From: Dirofilaria immitis
Lineage: Eukaryota; Nematoda; Chromadorea; Rhabditida; Onchocercidae
NCBI GenBank assembly: GCA_024305405.1
Contig: JAKNDB010000068.1
Span: forward strand, 3,596,501 to 3,660,500
DNA: 64,000 bases
Direction: 5' to 3'
Shown here: one piece after another, positions 24,590 to 35,808 of the stretch
Layout: every line of letters begins with the position of its first letter
Numbering within the stretch: position 1 is the first letter of the stretch
Translations under genes and position numbers: made by a program
Notes under the pieces: model-generated
The model's database searches: none
What the model was told of the DNA's origin: nothing
Seen by the model: the letters and a program-made list of their open reading frames with translations, nothing else

Positions 24590-25290
24590 AAGAAACAAAT
24601 GGTATGGTTATGTTATAATAAGGAGGAAATTATCAAAATTGAGGTATTTCTTATTTTATTTATTGTTATTATCACTAATTTTTGCTTGATATTGTCAGCA
24701 CTTTTATACTGTAGCAAAATGCCAAAATTAAAAATAATTTGTTAAAAGCAAAAAGAAGGAATAAGTTGAAAGATAGTGTTATGAAATTTAACATAAAAGG
24801 AATGAAACTGAATGATTTCATGCATAGTTATTTCATTTTAATTATTAAATTTGAGTTATACTATATATCTTGCATTATTAAATATTGCGGATGAAATGAG
24901 AAAAAGAAAGATCATTCATATGAATTTGTGATTCTGATAATTTTAATGGTCTAGGTTGCGGCAAACAAGCAATAGCCATTGTTAAATTTTATAAACAATA
25001 AGCTTAAGAGCAAAATAGAATATGTTCTAGAGAAATGCATCTAATTGAAAGTTTCTATAGATCTGATAGTTTTGAAAATTAAGTTTCGAATGAAATTTAA
25101 AATTTCTAAGATGATACATAAATCAATGGATGGATAAATCAAAACGCATATTCAATAAAATAATATGAAAAATCGTACAGTAAATGATAGAATTGATACA
25201 ATTTTTGTCTCAAAATGGGCAATTCAAAATAGGCGATGCTTCATTTGCTAGCGAAATGAAGCATATATTAATCTTACATTTATAATATTA
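24590..25290 (+). pseudogene. decayed 3' fragment of a chitinase gene
   Basis: This stretch aligns with about 38215-38990 of the intact chitinase locus, exons and introns alike. The end of exon 9 is still visible (QMVWLCYNKEEIIKIE against [14 protein letters not shown]). The intron 9 blocks around 24640-24880 match. Exon 10 survives as the GGTTGCGGCAAACAAGC region near 24955 (intact gene: TGTGGCAAAGGATC). Intron 10 matches as far as the GTCTCAAAATG block near 25208. Stops and indels destroy the frame. The upstream neighbour is the cox3 NUMT instead of the rest of exon 9, so the insertion lies at or next to that exon. Confidence 0.75.
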
Positions 25291-25849
25291 ATTTTAAGCC
25301 AAATTTATAGTTAAATCCGGTACACTAAACATATATCCAACAGTATTAGATATATACAACGTATAACCAGCAATGTATACTGAATCAATCTGAAGAATTT
25401 CGAATAACGAAATAAATTTTGAATTTTTTTATTGCTGTTACTTCCTTGAAGACTATGTCATGTAGCAATTCTCGACAACAAATTTCAGATTTTATTTCAA
25501 ATTTGATTTTTTTTTGATATTATCCAAAAGTAAAGGTTAATTTTAATTTGAAATTTGAGGGAAGTTGCTCAAATTTAATTATTAAAAATTGATCAATTTC
25601 AATTTTTCGGAGATTTTTTTATCACATCAATAATAAGCTAATCAGATACGTAATCTACTTTACACAATTACATTATATGATTAGAATTTTCTCATTTTGA
25701 AAAAATCTCAATTGGCATCGGTTAGCCATAGTTGAATTTGATTTTATTTCTCCTTATGATATTATCATGAATTGAGAAATAGTTCAAATGATTTAAATGG
25801 AATAGCAGGATAGATTATTTCATCCGGTTATATCTGAAGATTAAGTTGC

Positions 25850-27080
25850 GGAGTCAAAACAAAGTATTCAGAAAACCACGAACTATCAAAAAAAAACTGA
25901 TTTTAAAACTTAGCTTATTTTAGCATGCAAAATAGCAATCTTTATTTTTATTTAACCAAAGCATTTATCTGGGATCGATATAATGTAAACCAGCGAGCGG
26001 CGCAAATTTATGTCCAACTCCTTTTTACTTATAATTGATTATTCAGTTGGAGTAATTTCAAGGATTTTGTATTTCTGTAAAAAATTCTTATTTATTAATT
26101 TATCGCTCAATTTTATTTAACTTAAAAATATAAAATTTTTATTTTTTTTGCTTAAATGGAATAAAATACCATTTTTTTTTCAATTAACAAATCCAGCAAG
26201 TACTTTTCCCGGAATGCTGTACTTATTACTTATTCCAAAGGTGTACACTCCAGATGTCGCTGATTTCCCAGGTGACAGTTGTTTATAGTTGCTTATATGC
26301 TCTATTGAAAGTAAATTTTTTCGTCTATTCATCCCTATTTATTTTTTGAGATCAATCATTTGGAATGATTAAATTTTTTTAAATCCACCGATATCCTAAA
26401 TGTAGTAAAAATACTGCATAACACTAAAATGTTTTGACCTTAAAGATCTGAAGTTTTGACAGCGTCAACTACATCTGACTGGTAATAATTATTGTAATTA
26501 TTACTGAATTAGAAATGAGGAACAGAATTAGTAACTTTATCGGTTGAAAAATAAAATTTTCAACATAATAATCTAGCTATTCGCTTGAAATTAACGATAA
26601 TAATAATTTTTCAGCGGATACAATATTGTTTATGAGAACGAATGGAAGATAGCAATAATAATGATTACTATATATTCTTTTCTAAAGTTTGAAAACATTT
26701 CTTAATTTTCGAAAATCTTTTTTGAGTGTCTTATAATTTAAATAATAAAATATTTTTATTTTCGATAATATTTCACTGCTGAACAGATTGCTTGTATAAT
26801 GAAACAAATAAATTAGAATTTTCAGCGACAAGCGAAATTAGTTTTATTTTTCTCAAATTGTTCGTGATCTCAAATAGGATCGCCAATGCTATCCGATATT
26901 CTTTCGATCAGAAAGAACCGTCATCTATCTATCTCTCATACTAAATTCTTCCACTGCCTTCGACTTTGTAAGTCGATTATTCATGACAACTTGCACGAAA
27001 ATGATCGGAAAAAGCCTGCTTTCGGCGAAAACATTAACAAAAGAAATATCAAACCAAATTTCGGCAAACTTTCTTGAAAC
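25850..27080. repeat. diverged inverted duplication, right arm
   Basis: This is the partner of 19750-21000 in inverted orientation. The best plus-strand open frame in it (26886-27077) contains ENDRKKPAFGENINKRNIK. The corresponding minus-strand sequence of the left arm is recognisably the same but has stops, which supports a duplicated coding unit now decaying in both places. The kinase catalytic region present beyond the left arm was not found beyond this arm. Confidence 0.7.
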
Positions 27081-28446
27081 GTTGTAATTATCTCAAGAAT
27101 AAGCAATCATTTAAAATTTAGAAAGATGAAAAAATAATAATAGAAAAATTAAAAATGCTTTCGCAATTCAAAAAAGAAGAAAAAGAAAGATGGTATATGA
27201 TTGTGACTACATCTAAGGGATGGATAATTATTATAAAAAGTATTGAATACTAAAATAATAATAATTAATAGATACGTAAGAAATATATATCAAATTACAT
27301 CACCAAATTATTTTGCATAAAAATTAATTTTAGTTAGATTTTACCTGAGGTAATCAATTTCTACAAATTTTATTCTTAACAAACAGCTATTGGCAATGAA
27401 TTATTCATTAACAGAAATCATTTGATTAATTCTATTTTTCACTTCACAAAAAGTTGAATGATCCGTTGCATTGAAATTATAAAGATAATCGTGACTTTTA
27501 TTCGCATAAATTTACATAGATCCTATAATTTTCTATGAAACCATGAAAAAGTTGTCAATACTCCACAAAAATACAAAGTATTAAAGATTACTAATCTTTT
27601 CAAACTCGCTTTTTTTCTATAAATAACTTTTCATTGCTATAAAATTTCCATGATTATGCAAAAGATTAATAGAAATGTAATTTATTTCATCATAGACGAT
27701 CGCTTATTCATAGAAATGTTTATAATCAGTCTCCAAATAACACTCCAAATCAGTGCGGCGTTTATTATTCATTACAATTCACTCTTCGTTGATTTATATA
27801 TTTTGTGAAATATTTTTCTAAAATATCTTTCAGAATTACACGGCAGAATTCGTACTTCAACCATCACCATTTATCGCAGAAATTGCTTGCAAATTAATAT
27901 GTTACTGCCTTATTACTGTCTAATAGCCACATTACCATTGTGCATCACGCAAGTAATAATTTATAAATTTTCCGTTTTGATTTTTGCTTTATCTGTTTTT
28001 CTTGTCACTTTCGAAATAGTCAATATTTTGTGTTTGAATTCACTCTAACATAACATTAACTTATATAAAAGATTTTTTAATCTCTAAATCATTTCGCAAA
28101 TGTCACTTCATCAATTTTTTCTTGTTTTTCCGCATCATATTATCTCATATTCTCTTTTAAATTAGCATACAAAATAATTTAGGTTCTAGAATCACACCGG
28201 AGTCAAATTTTTTATCAGATTTTATTTTGGATCAATCACAATAAAACAGCAGAACTGATTTTTTTTTTTCAAAATATTATTCTAGTTTCTTCGAAAACTA
28301 TCACGAAGTAACCAATATGTTATTGTTCAAAGATTTTACAGCATATGAAGTGATATCAATGGAATCTCTTTGCACTATTGAGACCTTAAAAATTTAACCA
28401 ACAAATCAATTAAGTTTATGAAGTGAACCATTTCGAATAGTTTCAG
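27081..28446. other. AT-rich spacer
   Basis: No gene seen. It is the region where a copy of the kinase catalytic exons would be expected if the right arm were complete, but none is recognisable. Confidence 0.4.
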
Positions 28447-28954
28447 ATATTAACCGAAAACGATTTATCAGTGCAGGCAAAAATAACTGTTCAATTGGAT
28501 TTAAATGAATATAATCGGACAATACAAAGAAACCGTTCAAGTGCGAGACATGCGGTAAAGGATTTATTTGGCCTAGCAAACTAACTGTACATAATCGAAT
28601 ACATACAGGCGAGAAGCCATTTAAATGCCATGAATGCGATAAAAGTTTCAAGCAACGCAGTAGTCTGAATCATCATAGTCTAATACATACAGCTGTGAAA
28701 AAGCACAAGTGCGATGTATGTAATAAGCAATTCAATGTGCGTAGTAACCTAAAAAACATTATCAAATACATTTACGTGCGAAACTGCTTGAACCCTATTT
28801 GTGCGGTAAAAATTTGCCTCAGCCTGTTCAATTGAATAATCATAAGCCATTCAAGTTCAACGCTTATAGCGCAGAATTCAGTGGAAATTGTAATTTGGTG
28901 AGAAATAAAAGAAACATGAAAATTCAGCTAAATTACCTCATTTCAACGCTGTAA
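28447..28954 (+). pseudogene. C2H2 zinc-finger protein remnant
   Basis: An acceptor (GTTTCAG) at 28440-28446 opens a frame reading ILTENDLSVQAKITVQLDLN. A +1 shift near 28527 leads into three Cys2-His2 fingers. Finger 1 is CETCGKGF with HNRIH, finger 2 follows the classic HTGEKPFKC linker ([10 protein letters not shown], with two His), and finger 3 is CDVCNKQF. Inside finger 3 the frame shifts again near 28752, where a run of six A's breaks NLK from HYQIH. A fourth finger is reduced to PYLCGKNL with its cysteines mostly gone, and the frame stops at 28952-28954. With two frameshifts it is most likely a pseudogene of a nucleic-acid-binding zinc-finger protein. No N-terminal exon was found. Confidence 0.75.
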
Positions 28955-30160
28955 CATTTACAGTTGACATTATCAACAGAAATATATTAATAAAGAAAAT
29001 AATTCCGTATGTACAACTGTGAGCATTATTTTACCTTTTGTATTATTTTTATTATTACTTAATTGATTGGTAATGAAAATTAAACATAAGATTTTTGTTC
29101 CAATTAGATTTTCATATTTTATTCATTTTACTATTTAAATTTTCATGCGCAATTCACAATATTAAATTTTTTTAAATAACATTTACCTACGATCATTATA
29201 GTTTCCATCTATAATTCGAAAACGTTATTGAGATATCTACAAGTTTTGCTCCACTCCAATTTTTTTGTTATTGTGAAACTTTAAGTTGTCGAACATAACT
29301 TTTCTGCTATTGAGCTGATATGTATGACTTGTTTATGTGGTACACGAATCATGATACCAGGAAGTTAAAACAAAAAAAAGAGTAGAATTCAATCCAACAG
29401 CAGAAACAAACTTGTTATAAATTAATAGTTCAATGAATAGGATAAATAATGTTTATGAAAATATAATGCAATATTAAAGAACGCATACATGAAAAAATGC
29501 ATATTTTGAATGTTTATTCAGGAATTAATTGAATCTCTCTTTCAAATTTGAGCTATCGCATTTGAAATAATACTGTTATTTTATTTTTGTCACTACTTTT
29601 CGGTGTATTTTGCTAGAATTTTGTTACTCAACTCATTTAACACTGAAGCAATTCAAAATAAATGCATAAAACGCATAAAATTGTTCAAATTCTGTTGTTA
29701 TTATTTTTATTAAATAAATTTTTTTACATCTTTTGCTATTATGCAACTCAAATATATTTGTATCAAAACGATTGCTAATATATTAAAAAATTTAATCTTT
29801 GCTTTAAACTTTAAAAAAAATTTGTTCGGTGTTTTCAAATTTTAAGAAAATTTTAATTTTCAATTAAATTTTTAGTGTGGTTTCTTCAAACGTAACAGAC
29901 ATTAACCGAACAAGCTACTTTAATACCTAAAATACGATCATGTATGCTTATAATCAAGTTCGATTTGCACATCCACATATGTACTCCGAAGAACGATATG
30001 GCGTTCGAATATGAATTTTTTTGCTTCATTTTTCCAATATTTATATAATTTTTTCTAAATTTTTGTATTCTTCTCAATAAATCTGTATGTGAAAAATTTT
30101 GAAAAAAAGTTGAAATTTCGAAATTTCAATTCTTTTTTTGCAAAAATCTAATGAAATTAT
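28955..30160. other. AT-rich spacer
   Basis: No coding signal, RNA gene or repeat was recognised between the zinc-finger remnant and the small minisatellite fragment. Confidence 0.45.
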
Positions 30161-30167
30161 TTGTATC

Positions 30168-30347
30168 ATCAAAAAGAACCTAGCAGTGCCATTTAAACCT
30201 AAATAATCAGGTGACGAAATATCCAATAGTGACGAAATATCCAATAGTGACGAAATATCCAATAGTGACAGAAATATCCAATAGTGACAGAAATATCCAA
30301 TAGTGACGAAACACCAAGTCAAATCAGAGGATATAAAACAGAATCCA
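30168..30347 (-). repeat. isolated chimeric fragment of the cox3 NUMT with about 5 minisatellite units
   Basis: On the minus strand this short piece reproduces NUMT sequence from just before the array (GGATTCTGTTTTATATCC), about five 18-bp units (two with an extra base, GACAG for GACG), and the flank after the array through CTGCTAGGTTCTTTTTGA. It then ends abruptly. Its other end is joined directly to the chitinase-intron end of the reverse duplication at about 30347-30348. In the forward copy these sequences are about 700 bp apart, so this is a rearranged third copy. Confidence 0.85.
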
Positions 30348-30689
30348 ACAAATTATTTTTAATTTTGGCATTTTGCTACAGTATAAAAGTGCTGACAATA
30401 TCAAGCAAAAAAATTAGTGATAATAACAATAAATAAAATAAGAAATACCTCAATTTTGATAATTTCCTCCTTATTATAACATAACCATACCATTTGTTTC
30501 TTTTAAAATGAAAACTAAATTTTTGCAATTGAATTTTTTAATGAAAACAATATTTTTCGTTTTCTGATTACAAATAAACAAAAAAACAACAAAGCTACAG
30601 AAAAAATTCAAAATAAAAACAAATAAAACAAAGAAAAAACATAATACAAAACAATTAAAAAAATATAATACATGATAAATATCTTAAAA

Positions 30690-31760
30690 TAAAAAATTAA
30701 GAATCAAATAAATAGCACAATAAGCATAACTCACATCCATTCACATCCATTCTAAGGAACCACAATAATCAATAGATATATTATAAACCTGAATATGATA
30801 TGATATCAATTAAAATTAAGTACACCTAACACGAAAAAATTAATAATAAGAAATAAAAACACTAACCAAAACATGGAAGCATGCATATCAGTATCAATAT
30901 AAAAATATTACCATAAATAGTATCTCTCATAGCAAAACAATTATTATTATATTCATAAAATTGAAAACTCTTGAACCAATAAAAATACATAATAACAAAA
31001 TAATTCACATTTACAACTAGTTAAACATAAATAACGATGAGAATACTTCAAAAATTCACTATTCATTGTCAAAACGAACCTAGCAGTGCCATTTAAACCT
31101 AAATAATCAGGTGACGAAATATCCAATAGTGACAGAAATATCCAATAGTGACGAAATATCAAATAGTGACAGAAATATCAATAGTGACGAAATATCCAAT
31201 AGTGACGAAATATCCAATAGTGACGAAATATCAAATAGTGACAGAAATATCCAATAGTGACGAAATATCCAATAGTGACGAAATATCCAATAGTGACGAA
31301 ATATCAAATAGTGACGAAATATCCAATAGTGACGAAATATCCAATAGTGACGAAATATCCAATAGTGACAGAAATATCCAATAGTGACAGAAATATCCAA
31401 TGGTGACAAAACACCACCAAGTCAAATCAGAGGATATAAAACAGAATCCAAAAAGTTAAGAAAAATAGAAGAAAATAAAATCAACTCATTAAACAAAAAA
31501 ACACGAAAACCTTGTCCAAAAATACGATAGTCATAAAAGAATACTGTCCACTAGCATCCTTAGGAGATACATCCTTAATCCAATAAAAGAAACATAAAAT
31601 AAATATAAAAGACAATAAAATGATAAAATATATGAATAAAATTAAACCAACATCAACGCCAAAAACACCTAAAATACATATTAAAGGATAACAACTATAC
31701 TTCATATAACGAAACTTACAAAACTTAATAAAATTACATTCTTAAACCAATGAATAGAAG
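30690..31760 (-). pseudogene. cox3: second cox3 NUMT copy
   Basis: The same cox3 segment as at 23400-24393, in opposite orientation and nearly identical. The N-terminal block (YPLICILGVFGVDVGLILFI) lies on the minus strand near 31700-31640, and the SEFLKYSHRYLCLTSCK block near 31070-31000. It differs by single-base changes and by the length and composition of the internal array. Because several array units gained one base, the array no longer holds a single frame. Confidence 0.85.
31110..31404 (-). repeat. 18-bp minisatellite, about 17 units
   Basis: The plus-strand unit is GACGAAATATCCAATAGT. I count about 17 units, with four recurrent variants: CAAATAGT for CCAATAGT, a one-base insertion (GACAGAAA), a one-base deletion in one unit, and the terminal CAATGG. 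Variant units are interspersed, unlike the homogeneous forward array, so the two arrays have evolved separately since the inversion. Confidence 0.9.
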
Positions 31761-33655
31761 ACAGATAGCAATATCAGAAACTACAGATAAGATATAGCCG
31801 AGATTGGCCAAAATTCTGAGATTAAAAAATGAATGTGAAGTTGCGTACAATAACAATTTTTGGAAAAATAGTTTGCCAAAAAAAAATGTTTGGAATGGAA
31901 AAAAAAATAAAAGAAAAATAGATTACATTTATTTTTCTGATGTTCCATGCATGTTTCATTGAATATTTTATTAAAGGAAAAATGATTTTTGAATGGAAAA
32001 TTAAAACTCATATATATCGAGCTTTAATGCTTTACACTATATTTTAAAAATAATTCATTTTGAAGAGTTTTTATAATAATACAAAATATCAGTAAGAATT
32101 TCATCATATTGAATTCTCGAAAATTAATAATTTATTGGTAACTTTTTTTTAAATTTTCAAAATTTCTGAATTGTGAATAGCAAAAATCACAATGTATGAA
32201 ATGATAATAGTATGATAAATTTGATGTTTGGTCTATTATTTAAATAATTTTTTTATTTAGTAGAAGAATGAAATTGTCAACAAAACTACAGTAATCGCTT
32301 CTATTCATTCTAAATCACCTCTACATTATTCAGTGATTTTGTTATGCTAATTAATTGAATTAATCAAAATGTTGAAATCAGAGTTTTTATTAGTGACATG
32401 TAACTACTGCAGCATATAACTATCCCTTTCAGTATCAAATAATTTAGTGTTTATTTGCCAAAATGATATCATTCGTCTTTCTTATCAAATTTTATAAATT
32501 GAATTTTGAAACTTTGGCGAATTTCTTGTTTTAACCTCATCAATTATTAATAAGAGATAACAATTTTGAATAACCCAAAACTGCTCCTGATAATTATACA
32601 ATATTACTTATTCCATTTCTTTGATAAGCAAGTTAGCTCAAAAGATTCACAACTTTGACTCCGTTTTTAAAATTTGTAGGGAAATATTGATTTTGTTTGA
32701 AAACATTCGCAATTTTATAAAGTTGCTGCTATTATGAATATTATTATATGAGACGTGTAGTATGAAAAATTTGAATTATTTAATTAGAAATAAAAATATT
32801 GTTATTATATGCAATATTGCAAATTCTTTTTAGCTCTTAACATTCTTCGAATATGACTTTTCACATCTGGAAATTCTTGGAAATTCGAATTCTTTTTACA
32901 TTGCTATTTACTTTTCCTTGTTCCGTTGTAACCAAATCACTACAACTCCTAGAGGTAAATTTGAGGATTTCATTCATCTATTTCATTTAGTTATGCAAAA
33001 TTAAATGGTTTAGACGAAATAAACGATGTAGAATCTGATGAAACTGGCGAATGTTGGAATAGTGGATCCCATAGAGATAGCAAAAGGATAAAGCTACTAG
33101 CTAAATTTCGAAGATTTCTCCTATCGATTAATTTAATTTTTTAAAATTAAATAATTTAGAAGATATAAATAGTAGTGAATTGAGTCTATTCGAAATGTAT
33201 TTGAGTGTTATGAGGGCGCTGGTCCGATTCGGGAACCATTAATGAAATATTTGCGAACATTCAGCAACCTTTATTTGATCCCTGCATACAAGTTGGTCTT
33301 TTACATTCTATTCATCAATTTATTCATGTTTTTTCACTTATTCCCAATGATAATGCGTCTTTTCAATAAAATGATAAGCGTCAATCTATCATCTTTTATC
33401 ACTTTTTTCTTCCAACTTATCGTGTTGGAGGAGTTGTAAATTGTTATGGGCAATTGTAAGAGAAAACGGATTAAACCATTGATTATCAGTAATGGTAAAA
33501 TAAGTGATACAATTGATCACCGAATCTTTCCTACATATGAAACAACTGAAGATACATATATAAGGACTTTTAGCGGTTAGATTTTATTTCTGAAACTTGC
33601 TAACGCATAAAATTTGATCTTTAATAAAATTAACCATTTTAGTATATTGCTTAGC

Positions 33656-35808
33656 TTAAAAATTTATTATCAACGAATTTGAAAAAAATTAAATTCTATG
33701 ATGAAATTTAATCATTCATTTTATTGACTCAAAAACGAAGTAATCAACAGTTAATGAGGGTTTTCCACATTTTTGAGGATTTTGAAGTACAAAAGCTGGA
33801 TGGATTCTAGAAATGATTTGATAAAATTATACAATCCTTGATTTTATTTTTTTCGTCGTTATATCCTTCTTTAATTTGGCCTTATTATCAAAACGTAAAT
33901 TCATCTATTGGATTCATGATTTTATGTTTTGTTTTAGTAACCGCTTTTTTTTCTCTAATCTGACTCATTCGTATAGAATTTGTAAATATTTTGTTGTTTT
34001 ACAAATGTCTTGACGTTATTTGTTCAATATCATTAAATTGGTATTCAATTTATAAGTTATCCAATTTTTGAATTTTACATTTTTGTTAGAATAATTTTGC
34101 AACTATTAAATTTGCCATTAAGTTTTATTTCAGTTAAATTAAATAAAATTTCCGTTTTATTTACCTAGACCGTATAAAATTTTAATTATTCCAATTGACG
34201 AATTTAGCAACAACATTGTCTAACATGCTATACCTATCTTAATGATGTACAATACAGATATCACCTATTTTAATGCGAAAATAGATTTCTTCATTTTCTG
34301 ATTCTTCGCGCTTCATTTGTTGAAATTAATCATTCTGAAGGGATGAAATGTTTAGTTTGTTTCCATCAAATTGTTTCTGAATCCTTCGTTATCTGCATAT
34401 TAATAGAAATAATTTTTCATATTACCATCTCTACGTTTCCCAACAGTTTTCATGATTTGATATATGATACACGGAATTTTATGTATTTTTTGATAATAAA
34501 AATATTTGTGGCATACGTCATTTATTTTTCCTTAATATTATTATATAATAAAGACTATTGTCAATAAAGTCATCAGAAAATAGAGTAATACTATCTTCAT
34601 TGTTTTTCCAGCTTTTTAGCTAATTCCTGCTTGTCCTCAATGTTTTGCCAATTTTTTGTGTTTTTTCAGCTTTCTCACGGAGATGGTTACTCGTTTTTGA
34701 AGAAAAGTCCCTTTGATAAAATGCTTTATAAAGGATTTATTTAGAATAATGCACACACTTTATTATCCATTTTATAATCGTTAATTTTCCATCCAACAAT
34801 TGTTACGATTATATTCTTCCGCATTCTAATGCTTTTCAACAACATTGCGAAAAATACCATATTTCTCTTTTTTTTTTATATCAATTTTAATATTTTTGTA
34901 TATTCATTTTTGTCTTTCTTCAAATTCTTTTTCTTCTATTTACAACTTGTTGCCTTTGCATTCAAACATTGCAAAAGTATTGCGATTCATTAAATCCAAA
35001 GCAAATTCAAACTTATTGATATCTTCTATTATTACTGGGCTCGGCATCAATATGATTCCATAAAGTTTTAAATAACTTTTTTTCATTAAAAAATTGAAAT
35101 AACTGCAAAATAATGGTTACAAACTAATACGAAATTTTTCGGATAAAATTTCGAAAGGATACGCAAAGTCCAGGATCGAAATTAAAAAGCTATAGACTAC
35201 GTGAAATAGTAATGATAAATCATAAATCAGCAAGAATCGCAAATCAGATGATTAGCAGTTTGGCTTTCCAATATTTTGAGCGCAAGCTCTATATTTGCAA
35301 AATCTAAAATCGATTCAAGGTTATTGATACGGTTTACCTTATTAATTAATATAGCTATCGTGTGGTTTGTTTAATTTCTTTATTTATCTTGACGATTTAC
35401 ATACAAAAATGAATCAAATTGAATATTTAGTAGCATAATATTAATGATATTAAATAATATCAAATTATTGTTAGGTAAACTTTTTGATAAATCACTTTTT
35501 CTTAATGAATTTTTTTTTAATCGATGAAAGATATAATTCTAACTTATAGACTTTTCCAATATAATAATTTTTATGGCATTATTATTCCTTCTTCATTATC
35601 AATTGAAAAATTAAAACTTTGCATTTTTATTCATTTTTTCATTTATTCATAACTCTTCATTTTTGATCATATCATTCTATTTATTTCTTATTTGTTCAAA
35701 TATTTCGTATTTAATAACTACGCGATTAATGAAAGTAAATGCCAATTAATTAGAGTAATGAATTTTGAAAATACAGAAGTGGATAACAGACAGCTCTTTC
35801 AAAGCAAT
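33656..35808. other. spacer upstream of chitinase
   Basis: No gene is supported. Several hydrophobic open frames (for example 34343-34567 and 34845-35063) look like AT-rich noise. The last few hundred bases should contain the chitinase promoter, but no specific element is recognisable. Confidence 0.4.

Larger units (their letters stand above)
21505..24737 (+). repeat. 3.2-kb inverted duplication, forward copy
   Basis: The sequence matches the reverse complement of 30348-33655. The outer part (21505 to about 21975) is only moderately similar. The inner part (about 21975-24737) is nearly identical, with the change falling within a few bases in the TTTAGAAG region. The copy contains degraded minus-strand exon remnants: DEINDVESDETGEC-like and KDGEIANPTDRQIFPAYETA-like readings at about 22130-22020 and 21690-21590. 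It also contains the whole cox3 NUMT and ends inside chitinase-derived intron sequence. Copy and counterpart are about 5.6 kb apart. Confidence 0.85.
30348..33655 (-). repeat. 3.2-kb inverted duplication, reverse copy
   Basis: This is the reverse-complement counterpart of 21505-24737. It carries the chitinase exon 9/intron 9 scrap (30348-30480), the cox3 NUMT (about 30690-31760), and on the plus strand exon-like remnants reading YAKLNGLDEINDVESDETGE near 33000-33060 and KPLIISNGKISDTIDHRIFP near 33470-33540. Identity is very high from 30348 to about 33170 and clearly lower from there to 33655. Confidence 0.85.

Noticed and set aside
24437..24745. Phe/Cys-rich 102-codon ORF
   Set aside because: It crosses from NUMT-flanking AT-rich DNA into chitinase exon/intron scraps; not a single coding unit.
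31107..31409. Open frames in both strands of the second array
   Set aside because: Same minisatellite; several units carry a one-base insertion, and no start or splice context supports expression.
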